Part shown: positions 1-6,803 of the stretch, piece after piece
Numbering within the stretch: the stretch's first letter is position 1
Layout of the letters: each line of letters opens with the position of its first letter
Assembly (NCBI GenBank): GCA_934201655.1
Contig: CAKPXD010000016.1
Span: 1 to 16,830 of the forward strand
Source of the DNA: an uncultured Streptococcus sp.
Lineage (GTDB): Bacteria > Bacillota > Bacilli > Lactobacillales > Streptococcaceae
Direction: 5' to 3'
Length of the DNA: 16,830 bases
Position numbers and translations under genes: made by a program
Notes under the pieces: model-generated
Database searches by the model: none
What the model saw: only the letters and a program-made list of their open reading frames with translations
What the model was told of the DNA's origin: nothing

Positions 1-339
1 ATCATCTTTCTGGTTTCTATGGTTTGTGCTATCTATGTCAGCACTCAAACTAAAAAAACAGGTATTACTGCTATCGACCCTGATATGTTGAGCCAGAAAG
101 AACAAAAACAATTGCGCTACCCTGGTCTTAAAGCTGGACTTATCTATGGAGTCTTTATGTTCTTTGGCATGCCACTTCTCAATGTCTTAACAGATGATAG
201 CAAGGACTATTTCGCCTCTCTTTTCAATCTAGGTCATTTCACATCAATTCTTTTCGCAGCCTTCTTTTTCGGATTAATGATGCAACTTGTCGTCTGGCTT
301 CGCATTCGAAAAGCCAAAAAAGATCAAGACGACTATTAG
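1..339 (+). CDS. Membrane protein, probably DUF3278 family (5' end outside window)
   Basis: The reading frame is open from base 1: the six codons before the first ATG (19) encode I-I-F-L-V-S, continuous with a membrane segment, so the gene begins upstream of the window. The visible 112 or so residues contain the end of one hydrophobic segment, a soluble stretch rich in charged residues (TAIDPDMLSQKEQKQLRYPG), and two further hydrophobic segments around LKAGLIYGVFMFFGMPLL and FTSILFAAFFFGLMMQLVVWL. The C-terminus is short and basic. The charged stretch followed by a glycine-rich helix resembles streptococcal DUF3278 proteins, whose function is unknown. That assignment is from memory of the family and is moderate. 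The stop codon (337-339) overlaps the ribosome binding site of the next gene, so the two are co-transcribed and probably translationally coupled. A regulator gene may lie upstream, outside the window. Confidence 0.6.
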   Translation: MIFLVSMVCAIYVSTQTKKTGITAIDPDMLSQKEQKQLRYPGLKAGLIYGVFMFFGMPLLNVLTDDSKDYFASLFNLGHFTSILFAAFFFGLMMQLVVWLRIRKAKKDQDDY

Positions 340-349
340 GAGGAAACTT

Positions 350-691
350 ATGAAATCATTACAAACTTTAATTCTAAGTCATATTTTGGTCAGCATCTTT
401 GTTACCTTTTTCCTAGTTTATGGTCAAGTTACACGTCCTTTTCTGATCATCTTCCTTTTAGCCCTTCCGGTCTTGAATAAGGGACAAAGGTTTCAGAAAT
501 TCACATCAAAAAAAATACGCCTCTTAAACGCATCTCTCTGCTTTATCCTCGTATCTCTCCCACAACTAATAACGAATTCTATGGATTGGAGATATCTACT
601 ATTTCTAACTATCTGTATCGTTTTTAGTCTAGTCTACTTCTATACTCTCTATCAACTCTTTAAAGAAGTTAAGCAAAAAGATTGTTATTAA
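350..691 (+). CDS. Small hydrophobic membrane protein of unknown function
   Basis: A 113-residue protein starting at ATG 350, chosen because a full AGGAGG ribosome binding site (338-343) stands six bases before it. An in-frame ATG at 287 lies inside the upstream gene and has no such site. The protein is almost entirely hydrophobic, with about four membrane helices separated by short basic loops (for example KGQRFQK and KKIR), and ends in a charged tail (KEVKQKDCY). I do not recognise a family. The upstream stop codon TAG at 337-339 abuts the ribosome binding site, so this gene depends on the same transcript as the DUF3278-like gene and probably works with it in the membrane. The gene ends 15 bases before a bidirectional terminator. 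The basic loops suggest a multi-spanning protein, but topology cannot be settled from sequence alone. Confidence 0.75.
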   Translation: MKSLQTLILSHILVSIFVTFFLVYGQVTRPFLIIFLLALPVLNKGQRFQKFTSKKIRLLNASLCFILVSLPQLITNSMDWRYLLFLTICIVFSLVYFYTLYQLFKEVKQKDCY

Positions 692-706
692 TCTGTAGAA
701 AAACAA

Positions 707-740
707 ACCCCTAACACTTCTCCGTGCTAGGGGGTCTTTT
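707..740. terminator. Bidirectional intrinsic terminator between convergent genes
   Basis: Inverted repeat ACCCCTAACAC (707-717), six-base loop, GTGCTAGGGGGT (724-735). Downstream on the plus strand is TCTTTT, and on the minus strand TTTGTTTTT. The single mismatch (A opposite C on the plus strand) becomes a G-U pair in the minus-strand RNA, so the hairpin is slightly better for the minus-strand transcript. It ends the small membrane-protein pair and the convergent transporter gene. The transporter's stop codon (739-741) lies at the edge of the hairpin region. Confidence 0.8.
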
Positions 741-1635
741 AGTTCCTTAAATATCGTATATACTCTACTAATACGTAGATGAGGATTGTTAAACAAATGA
801 TAATCTCTAACCAAACGAGGAGGTTGAGGACCGAAAACTGCAGAATGCCTTGGGACATTTTCAATGAAGTTGCTGTGATGATGGTAGGGAAAGTTAGGGC
901 TGAAAAAGAAGGTTGGAAGCCTTGTTTTAAAATCCTTGGCAAGCGACTAAGGACAAAGAAAAAAAAGGTCTGTGATGCAAGGATCATAACTAGTAAAATC
1001 CAACTAGGAAGACTGTGTCCTCCTACTCTCACTAATGCTGCCAAAAGGAGAGAAAATGGAGCACAATAAATTCCTTCTTGCCCTAGTAAAGCCAGCGGTA
1101 ATGGATTTTTCCTTAAATCTTGATAAATTAGAGGGTAAAGGATAAGGGTTAAGATAAAACCAAAAATCCAAGCTCCATAGGCAATCCCAACAACGCCCAC
1201 CACGGGGTAGGTCAAACTTGCTACTGCTATTCCTACATAAAGAACCGTCCAAGTTGGTGTTGCACTGGCCCTTTGTTTAACCAAGACATAGTTCTTTGTA
1301 AAGTATAAGATGAGGTAAACATCTAGAAGAAAAGCAAACCACCAGAGAATCTGAGCAACAATGCTCATGTTCGAGGGTAAGATTCGTAATAAATACGTTG
1401 ATAAAATCATCCCTGCCATGGGAAAGGTTGCCATTCCTGACAAAACAGGGGCTTTCTTTAATTCTTGCTTACTTTCATGCCAGTTATTGAGGTGGCTCAC
1501 CAAAAAATAAAACCATAAAATCAAACCTGACAAACTAAAGATGTGTGATAAAAGCGGAAAAATATCCAAGATGAGATTTCCTGCTCCAGCCAATCCCAAT
1601 AAGCAACCTGAAAAGGCTAAGGGGAGTTTTTTCAT
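739..1635 (-). CDS. TDT-family (TehA/SLAC1-like) membrane transporter
   Basis: A 298-residue protein with about ten hydrophobic segments spread evenly over its length and only short loops, as expected for the tellurite-resistance/dicarboxylate transporter (TDT) family that includes TehA, Mae1 and plant SLAC1 channels. The N-terminus (KKLPLAFSGCLLGLAGAGN) matches the family's first helix with its small-residue GLAGAGN motif. The family moves small anions such as malate, sulfite or chloride; the substrate here cannot be read from the sequence. Start ATG 1635 has a GGAGG site (1641-1645) five bases upstream. The gene is monocistronic: it has its own promoter (1664-1672) and shares a terminator with the convergent gene. 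Streptococcal homologues are often labelled exfoliative-toxin-like, a misleading name inherited from an early similarity. Confidence 0.8.
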   Translation of the reverse strand: MKKLPLAFSGCLLGLAGAGNLILDIFPLLSHIFSLSGLILWFYFLVSHLNNWHESKQELKKAPVLSGMATFPMAGMILSTYLLRILPSNMSIVAQILWWFAFLLDVYLILYFTKNYVLVKQRASATPTWTVLYVGIAVASLTYPVVGVVGIAYGAWIFGFILTLILYPLIYQDLRKNPLPLALLGQEGIYCAPFSLLLAALVRVGGHSLPSWILLVMILASQTFFFFVLSRLPRILKQGFQPSFSALTFPTIITATSLKMSQGILQFSVLNLLVWLEIIICLTILIYVLVEYIRYLRN

Positions 1636-1663
1636 ACCAACCTCCGAAAATGACGTTACTATC

Positions 1664-1672
1664 AGTATAGCA
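1664..1672 (-). promoter_or_regulatory. Extended -10 promoter of the TDT transporter gene
   Basis: On the minus strand the sequence reads TGC TATACT, an extended -10 element (TGN plus a five-of-six match to TATAAT). There is no good -35 at 16-18 bases; TTGTCT lies 19 bases upstream, which is longer than usual. The predicted transcript starts about 20 bases upstream of the ATG and includes the GGAGG site. Confidence 0.55.
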
Positions 1673-1777
1673 TAAATAAAGCTCAGCTAGACAAGACTTC
1701 ATCAATTTTTGTTGGCTATAAAACGATTGTCCCTTTTTAAAATACTCACTAAGAATAATGATTAAAATATATTCATC

Positions 1778-1806
1778 AAAAAAGTACCTATCACTTGATA
1801 GGTACT
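1778..1806 (-). terminator. Intrinsic terminator of the zapA-cvpA-mutS2 operon
   Basis: Perfect 10-base inverted repeat AGTACCTATC (1783-1792) and GATAGGTACT (1797-1806) with a four-base loop. On the minus strand it is followed by six U residues (1778-1783). It lies 28 bases beyond the mutS2 stop codon. Confidence 0.85.
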
Positions 1807-1833
1807 CTTTTGACATTTTATTCTATAGTTTGG

Positions 1834-4170
1834 TTAGCCTTTAAAGGTAACGATAGTCGCTCCAGAACCACCTGCATTTTGTGGCGCATAACCAAAGCTC
1901 TTGACTTGCTTGTTTCTTTGGAGATATTTGGTTACTCCTTCACGGATGACTCCTGTACCGATACCATGGATGATGTCCACTTGAGCCATGTTGTTGAGTA
2001 GGGCTTGGTCGATAAAGGCGTCCAAGGCTTCCATAGCTTCCTCATAGCGTTTGCCTCTGAGGTCCAGTCGAGCCTGTGGTGCTTTACCAGCAGCACGCTT
2101 GACAACGTTGACTTGTTTTTTCTTGACTGGTGCTTCTTGCTGAGCCTGAACCAAGTCAAACTCTCTTTCCTCAAGGGTCATCTTAATTAATCCAACTTGA
2201 GCTTCCCAGCGACCATCCTTGAGTTGATTGGTCAAGGTACCTCGTTGACCATAGCTTAAAACGATGATATCATCCCCAACTTTTGGAGCTCGTTTTTTCT
2301 TAGCCTTTTGGAGGACCTTATTTTTAGAAAGATCAACTTTTTCAGGTGCTAACTTCTTGAGTTTAGCCTTGGCTTCGATAATCTCATGTGGTTTTAGTTG
2401 AGATTTGCTGTGAAGATTTTTAAGAATATCATCACTTTCTGCCAGAGCTAAGTCAACAATCTCCGCAGCTTGCTCACGCGCCTTATTGAGTTCTGTTTCC
2501 TTCTCACGATTAAGCTCGTTGTAGAGTTTTTTAAGCGCACGGTTCATCTTGAGGTTTTCTTGCTCGACCTGGCGAATATTCTCAAGGCGTTTACGGCTTT
2601 CAAGCGTCTGCTCTTCCAATTGCTCAATAATACGATTGACATCATTGTCTTGATTAATCTGCTTGCTAGCGTCACCTACGATGACATCTGACAATCCTAG
2701 ACGTTTAGCAATCTCAAAGGCATTGCTTCGACCAGGAACCCCTTGCATGAAATGATAAGTTGGGCGCAAGCTAGCTGTATCAAACTCCATGCTGGCATTT
2801 TGAACATAGGCAGTTTCAATTCCGTAGGTCTTGAGTTCAGGATAGTGAGTGGTTGCCATAGTCTTGACCTGACGCAAACGCAAGTCCTCTAGGATAGACA
2901 TGGCAAGGGCTGCACCTTCTTGGGGATCTGTTCCTGCTCCAAGCTCATCTAGTAACAAGAGCGAGTTTTGGTTAACCTTACCGAGAATATCAACGATATT
3001 AGTCATGTGACTAGAGAAGGTTGAAAGACTTTGTTCGATGGATTGTTCGTCTCCAATATCCGCAAAGACCTCCTCAAAAATTCCCACACGACTTCCCTTA
3101 TCGGCCAAAATCGGCAAACCTGACTGAGCCATCAATTGCGTCAAACCTAAGGTTTTGAGCATAATGGTCTTACCACCCGTATTGGGACCAGTGATGACGA
3201 TGGCTGTTAGATCTTTACCAAAGTGTACATCATTAGCAACAGCATTTTGCACCAAGGGATGACGAACATGAAGGAGTTGAATCTCCTGGTCCTCAGAGAC
3301 TTGAGGAACTACTGCTCCTGTCTCTTGGATAAAGCGCACCTTAGCACGAATCAAGTCTAAATGTCCAATAATCCAGCCATCATTTGCGATTTCAGCCGCG
3401 TGCGGTCTTACTCGTTCAGAGAGTTCTTGCAGGATACGCATCATCTCATAGCGTTCGTCTGCACGAAGACTAGCGATTTCTTCACTCAGCTTGACTACTT
3501 CACGCGGTTCGATATAGACAGTGTTCCCGCTGGCAGAAATATCATGAACCACACCGGCAATCTTATTACGATAGGTGTTTTTGACAGGAAGAACCTGGCG
3601 ACCATTTCTACTAGCGATGATACCTTCTGTCAACATCTGAGCCTTTTGTTTGAGAAGTTCTTGCAAGACGTCGCGAACTTGGCTCTCGCTATCATGGATT
3701 TTACGACGGATTCGTGCTAGTTCTTCACTAGCAAAATTCTCAATAAATCCAGCTTCATTGATGGCTTGGAGATTACCCTGCAGATGTGGAAAATCATGAA
3801 GTTTCTCAAACCAATTTGCCAAGTGGTCCAAGCGGACATTTTCAAGATTATCATAGAAATTTTTCAGTTCACGGCTAGCAAATATGACACGTTTGAGAAG
3901 GAGAAATTCCTCTATGTTGAGATCAGCACCCATCTCCAAACGTTTGCCGGTAGCCGCAATATCTTTTGTTGCCGAAATGCTGAAATGAGGATGCTCAACA
4001 AAGAGTTCTTGCATCTCCTTCATCTCTGCAAAGGCCTGTCTAATTTTATCAGCTTTATCTGTTGGGACTAGCTCTTTTAACTGTTCTAGTCCTTGTTCCG
4101 TCAAAAGATGAGGTTCAAATAAAGCCTTGACCTTGTTAAATTCTAACGTTTCTAGTATTTTTGTATTCAT
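1834..4170 (-). CDS. mutS2: MutS2 (endonuclease/ATPase with Smr domain)
   Basis: A 778-residue MutS2. The family suppresses homologous recombination or, as shown in Bacillus, splits collided ribosomes; it is not a mismatch-repair protein. The MutS-type lever and clamp regions fill residues 1-300. The ABC-type ATPase follows, with Walker A GPNTGGKT (328-335), signature region around [19 protein letters not shown] (371-389), Walker [11 protein letters not shown] (404-413) and TTHY (440-443). A charged coiled coil lies at about 510-600, a KOW-like segment at about 630-660, and a C-terminal Smr domain with LDLRG (702-706) and HGIGTG (735-740), the residues needed for Smr nuclease activity. All key motifs are intact and length is normal for the family. 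Start ATG 4170 has an AAGGA site six bases upstream. It is last in the zapA-cvpA-mutS2 operon, 109 bases after cvpA. Confidence 0.95.
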   Translation of the reverse strand: MNTKILETLEFNKVKALFEPHLLTEQGLEQLKELVPTDKADKIRQAFAEMKEMQELFVEHPHFSISATKDIAATGKRLEMGADLNIEEFLLLKRVIFASRELKNFYDNLENVRLDHLANWFEKLHDFPHLQGNLQAINEAGFIENFASEELARIRRKIHDSESQVRDVLQELLKQKAQMLTEGIIASRNGRQVLPVKNTYRNKIAGVVHDISASGNTVYIEPREVVKLSEEIASLRADERYEMMRILQELSERVRPHAAEIANDGWIIGHLDLIRAKVRFIQETGAVVPQVSEDQEIQLLHVRHPLVQNAVANDVHFGKDLTAIVITGPNTGGKTIMLKTLGLTQLMAQSGLPILADKGSRVGIFEEVFADIGDEQSIEQSLSTFSSHMTNIVDILGKVNQNSLLLLDELGAGTDPQEGAALAMSILEDLRLRQVKTMATTHYPELKTYGIETAYVQNASMEFDTASLRPTYHFMQGVPGRSNAFEIAKRLGLSDVIVGDASKQINQDNDVNRIIEQLEEQTLESRKRLENIRQVEQENLKMNRALKKLYNELNREKETELNKAREQAAEIVDLALAESDDILKNLHSKSQLKPHEIIEAKAKLKKLAPEKVDLSKNKVLQKAKKKRAPKVGDDIIVLSYGQRGTLTNQLKDGRWEAQVGLIKMTLEEREFDLVQAQQEAPVKKKQVNVVKRAAGKAPQARLDLRGKRYEEAMEALDAFIDQALLNNMAQVDIIHGIGTGVIREGVTKYLQRNKQVKSFGYAPQNAGGSGATIVTFKG

Positions 4171-4251
4171 CTTATTTCCTTAGTATAAAAGTTATGGCTT
4201 TTCTTATCTTTAACTCTTTAAATCAATCTCTTACTTTTCGAAATTGTAAAC

Positions 4252-4281
4252 AAAAGGCTAGGAATAGTTCCCGCCCTTTTT
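4252..4281 (-). terminator. Possible weak terminator or attenuator between cvpA and mutS2
   Basis: An imperfect hairpin overlaps the cvpA stop codon: AAAAGGC (4252-4258) pairs with a right arm around 4273-4280 with one bulged C, and GGAA (4261-4264) pairs with TTCC (4268-4271) around a TAG loop. In the minus-strand RNA it ends in UUUUGUUU. The stem has a bulge and an internal loop, so read-through is likely; it could lower mutS2 expression relative to zapA and cvpA. Confidence 0.35.
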
Positions 4282-4828
4282 ATCCGATTAATTTAGTAAC
4301 CCAAAGCTGTTTAATAAAATTAGTTGTGAATGGAATGCTTTGGATGATATGTCTAGCTACAAAGCTATTTTCAAGTGAATTTTGAACAATTTGTAATGGC
4401 ACAGTCGCGAGAATCGTTAGCATCATCTGGAGGACAAATAAGGTCACACCGATTGATAGCACACCCGCACCGATACGGTAGTATTTCCCATCAAGTATCT
4501 TACTTGGTACTAGGTTTAGAAAAAGACCAAGCAAACGGCCGATGCAGTAAAAAATCGTAAAGGCTAATAGGAAGCCGACACCTGCATAAAAAACCTTATC
4601 TAGATGGAAAAGTTGATTGGATGGGAAAAAGAAAGTTCCCTGTCCTTCCTGCGGATTAGCATAAGGGATTAATAAATTGAACTTCTGCCCTAAAGCTAGG
4701 TAATATTTGCTTGCAAAATAAGCAGAGACAATCGTTGCTACAAGATAATATGCTTGCAAAATAATTCCTCTGCGGTAGCCAATATAAAAGCTCCAAGCAA
4801 GGATTAATAAGAGTAGAATGGAAATCAT
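4280..4828 (-). CDS. cvpA: CvpA family membrane protein
   Basis: A 182-residue protein with a hydrophobic N-terminus (ISILLLLILAWSFYIGYRRG) and about four membrane segments, including GVGFLLAFTIFYCIGRLLGLFL and IGAGVLSIGVTLFVLQMMLTIL. The GYRRG turn after the first helix and the IGRLLG helix are typical of the CvpA/colicin V production family. The family's precise role is unknown; envelope integrity is often proposed. The start ATG overlaps the zapA stop by four bases (ATGA, 4825-4828), and a GAGGA site lies six bases upstream, so translation is coupled to zapA. A relatively long extracytoplasmic loop with prolines and glycines (about residues 52-75) separates the second and third segments. 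In Bacillus the homologue yshB also follows zapA, which supports the assignment through conserved order. Confidence 0.88.
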   Translation of the reverse strand: MISILLLLILAWSFYIGYRRGIILQAYYLVATIVSAYFASKYYLALGQKFNLLIPYANPQEGQGTFFFPSNQLFHLDKVFYAGVGFLLAFTIFYCIGRLLGLFLNLVPSKILDGKYYRIGAGVLSIGVTLFVLQMMLTILATVPLQIVQNSLENSFVARHIIQSIPFTTNFIKQLWVTKLIG

Positions 4829-5127
4829 AGGGAATCCTCAATCTTACTCTGCTCTTGTTTAGCCGCAACCACTTTATAACGGAGCGATTCTAACTCTTGC
4901 TCCTTATCATCAAATTCAATCTCACGGCTGAGCTGTGTTGACAAGCAGTTAACTGCTAAGAGAATAGCTACTGTCTCATCATCAGCTCCAGGCATTTGTT
5001 CTTTGATTGCTTCATACTTTTCCGTCGCAACTTTAGCAATCTCCTCCATGAAAAGATTGTCATGTTCAGTTGTCAGGGTTAATGTTTTTTTCCCAAATGT
5101 AAACTTGAATCGATTTAAATTTGCCAT
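4825..5127 (-). CDS. zapA: Cell division protein ZapA-like
   Basis: A 100-residue protein of the ZapA/YshA family. ZapA binds FtsZ filaments at midcell and promotes their bundling. The N-terminal half (NRFKFTFGKKTLTLTTEH) is the short beta-rich head, and the rest is a helix with many charged residues ending in a coiled coil (DDKEQELESLRYKVVAAKQEQ). I chose ATG 5127. A GTG at 5136 is in frame, but it is part of the ribosome binding site GAGGTGA (5134-5140), which is six bases from the ATG. It is first in the operon with cvpA and mutS2, with an ATGA overlap to cvpA. The same zapA-cvpA order beside rnhC is found in Bacillus. The protein lacks other domains, and its length is usual for the family. 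Confidence 0.85.
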   Translation of the reverse strand: MANLNRFKFTFGKKTLTLTTEHDNLFMEEIAKVATEKYEAIKEQMPGADDETVAILLAVNCLSTQLSREIEFDDKEQELESLRYKVVAAKQEQSKIEDSL

Positions 5128-5144
5128 AAAATTCACCTCAAGAT

Positions 5145-5173
5145 ATTATACCAAATTTCACTTAGTTTGTCAG
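5145..5173 (-). promoter_or_regulatory. Promoter of the zapA-cvpA-mutS2 operon
   Basis: On the minus strand: CTGACA (5168-5173), a 17-base spacer, and TATAAT (5145-5150) preceded by TGG (5151-5153). This is a near-consensus sigma-A promoter with an extended -10. The expected start is about 5138, giving a leader of only about 11 bases that begins at or inside the ribosome binding site. Confidence 0.8.
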
Positions 5174-5176
5174 TTT

Positions 5177-5206
5177 TTACCAATTCTAGCGCTTTTATGG
5201 TACAAT
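5177..5206 (+). promoter_or_regulatory. Promoter of rnhC
   Basis: TTACCA (5177-5182), 18-base spacer, TACAAT (5201-5206) preceded by TGG (5198-5200). The -10 is strong and the -35 moderate (four of six). The ATG of rnhC at 5214 begins seven bases after the -10, about where transcription should start, so the mRNA should be leaderless or nearly so. The -35 is only three bases from the -35 of the divergent zapA promoter. Confidence 0.7.
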
Positions 5207-5213
5207 AGAGACT

Positions 5214-6095
5214 ATGGCAAGTATCACATTAACTCCGAGTGAAAAGGAAATTCAGGCTTTTGTTCAAAAGCATGAACATGCACTCACTCCTAGTAAAAAT
5301 CCCTATATTCGCTACTTTTTAAAACTTCCGCAAGCCAGTGTTTCCGTCTATACATCTGGGAAAGTCCTCTTGCAAGGAGAAGCTGCTGAAAGCTATGCTA
5401 GCTTTTTTGGTTATCAAGTAGCACAAATAGTTAGCGGGCAAAATTTCCCCTTGATTGGAACAGATGAGGTTGGAAATGGTTCCTACTTCGGTGGTCTGGC
5501 TGTAGTGGCATCATTTGTAACTCCTGATCAGCATGACTTTTTACGAAAACTCGGGGTTGGAGATTCTAAAACACTAACTGACCAAAAGATTCGTCAGATT
5601 GCTCCCCTTCTTAAGGAGAAGATTCAGCATCAAGCACTCCTTCTTTCGCCAAGTAAGTATAACGAAGTCATTGGAGAACGCTATAATGCTGTTTCTGTCA
5701 AGGTAGCTCTTCACAATCAAGCAATCTTTCTCCTCCTTCAAAAGGGAGTTGAGCCTGAAAAAATTGTTATTGACGCCTTTACCAGCTCACAAAATTATGA
5801 AAAGTATCTAAAAAATGAAGCCAATCATTTTCCTAATCCAGTCACACTAGAGGAAAAAGCTGAGGGCAAGTACTTGGCTGTTGCAGTTAGCTCCATCATT
5901 GCGCGTGATCTCTTCCTAGAAAATCTTGAAAACCTAGGACGAGAGCTGGGATTCCAACTTCCAAGTGGTGCTGGAACTGCTTCTGACAAGGTAGCTAGCC
6001 AAATCCTTCAAGCATATGGAATGAAAGGGCTCGGATTCTGTGCAAAGCTGCATTTTAAAAACACTGAAAAAGCTAAGCAACTTCTAGAAAGGTAA
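5214..6095 (+). CDS. rnhC: Ribonuclease HIII
   Basis: A 293-residue RNase HIII, which cleaves RNA in RNA:DNA hybrids such as R-loops and primers. Residues 1-75 or so form the N-terminal substrate-binding (TBP-like) domain that separates HIII from HII. The catalytic domain carries the block [13 protein letters not shown] (82-94) with the acidic pair D84/E85, VIDAF with D187, and the conserved [20 protein letters not shown] stretch (213-232), where the remaining acidic residue is expected. Motifs are intact and length is normal. ATG 5214 is preferred because the N-terminal sequence [15 protein letters not shown] matches streptococcal homologues, yet it has no ribosome binding site and sits right at the predicted transcription start. 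It is followed after four bases by lepB, and is divergent from zapA. Confidence 0.95.
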   Translation: MASITLTPSEKEIQAFVQKHEHALTPSKNPYIRYFLKLPQASVSVYTSGKVLLQGEAAESYASFFGYQVAQIVSGQNFPLIGTDEVGNGSYFGGLAVVASFVTPDQHDFLRKLGVGDSKTLTDQKIRQIAPLLKEKIQHQALLLSPSKYNEVIGERYNAVSVKVALHNQAIFLLLQKGVEPEKIVIDAFTSSQNYEKYLKNEANHFPNPVTLEEKAEGKYLAVAVSSIIARDLFLENLENLGRELGFQLPSGAGTASDKVASQILQAYGMKGLGFCAKLHFKNTEKAKQLLER

Positions 6096-6099
6096 AAGT

Positions 6100-6714
6100 A
6101 TGAATTATTTTAAAATATTTTTAAAAGAGTGGGGAATTTTCTTCCTGATTATTGCATTAGTAGGTCTCAGCCGTCTCTTTCTCTGGAGCAATGTTCGTGT
6201 AGAAGGACACTCTATGGACCCTACTCTAGCTGATGGAGAAATTCTCTTCGTTGTCAAACATCTCCCTATCGATCGCTTTGATATAGTTGTCGCTCATGAG
6301 GATGAAGGGAATAAAGATATCGTGAAGCGAGTCATCGGATTGCCAGGTGATACCATCCGTTACGAAAATGATAAGCTCTACATCAACAATCAAGAAACCG
6401 ATGAGCCTTACCTAGCAGATTATCTCAAACGCTTTAAAGAGGATAAACTCCAATCAACCTATACCGGAGATAGCTGGGATGGGAAAAAAGGCGAGTACTT
6501 CAGAAGTCTTGCTGAAAAAGCTGATGCCTTTACCTTAGATGTTAACTTCAATACTAGCTTTACCTTCACTGTTCCAGAGGGACAATACCTCCTACTTGGT
6601 GATGACCGTCTGGTATCTAGTGACAGTCGACATGTTGGTACTTTTAAAGCAAAAGATATCATTGGAGAGGCTAAATTCCGTTTCTGGCCACTCAAACGTA
6701 TCGGAACATTTTAA
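6100..6714 (+). CDS. lepB: Signal peptidase I
   Basis: A 204-residue type I signal peptidase that cleaves signal peptides of exported proteins on the outer face of the membrane. One N-terminal membrane anchor (WGIFFLIIALVGLSRLFLW, about 11-29) is followed by the catalytic serine in GHSMDPT (S38) and the catalytic lysine in DIVKRVIGLPGD (K76), the Ser/Lys dyad of the family. The later family box GDDRLVSSDSRHVG (about 168-181) is present. A single anchor is typical of Gram-positive enzymes. The gene starts four bases after the rnhC stop; the AAAGG site (6088-6092) lies at the end of rnhC, seven bases before the ATG, so the two are co-transcribed. A hairpin follows the stop codon. Confidence 0.95.
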   Translation: MNYFKIFLKEWGIFFLIIALVGLSRLFLWSNVRVEGHSMDPTLADGEILFVVKHLPIDRFDIVVAHEDEGNKDIVKRVIGLPGDTIRYENDKLYINNQETDEPYLADYLKRFKEDKLQSTYTGDSWDGKKGEYFRSLAEKADAFTLDVNFNTSFTFTVPEGQYLLLGDDRLVSSDSRHVGTFKAKDIIGEAKFRFWPLKRIGTF

Positions 6715-6721
6715 GAACACT

Positions 6722-6753
6722 AAGAGGCCGAGAAATATAAATCTCAGCCTCTT
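6722..6753 (+). terminator. Terminator-like hairpin after lepB
   Basis: Twelve-base arms AAGAGGCCGAGA (6722-6733) and TCTCAGCCTCTT (6742-6753) with one C-A mismatch and an eight-base AT-rich loop. The downstream sequence CTCATTCTATTCT is pyrimidine-rich but not a clean U-tract, so termination may be partial and recD2 may receive read-through. Confidence 0.5.
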
Positions 6754-6761
6754 CTCATTCT

Positions 6762-6790
6762 ATTCTGAATGATAGATTTCATTCAGGAAT
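6762..6790 (+). other. Second hairpin directly before the recD2 ribosome binding site
   Basis: ATTCTGAATGA (6762-6772) pairs with TCATTCAGGAAT (6779-6790), with a single bulged base and a six-base loop (TAGATT). No U-tract follows. It ends two bases before the AAAGGA site (6793-6798) of recD2. It could be an RNA structure affecting translation or a DNA operator; the sequence does not decide. Confidence 0.4.
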
Positions 6791-6803
6791 GTAAAGGAAT
6801 TAT

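Noticed and set aside
1535-1816. 93-residue minus-strand frame upstream of and overlapping the transporter gene
   Set aside because: It covers the transporter's promoter and start in another frame, crosses the mutS2 terminator, has no ribosome binding site and no recognisable domain.
3361-3720. 119-residue plus-strand frame inside mutS2
   Set aside because: It is the reverse complement of a conserved MutS2 segment, with no ribosome binding site and no recognisable family.
4182-4187. TATACT on the minus strand just before mutS2 as a promoter
   Set aside because: It is next to the ribosome binding site, only about 12 bases from the ATG, has no -35 and no TGN extension; a start there would remove the site itself.
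5128-5136. GTG start for zapA nine bases upstream of the chosen ATG
   Set aside because: The GTG is part of the GAGGTGA ribosome binding site, correctly spaced from ATG 5127. It would also leave no room for a leader after the mapped -10.
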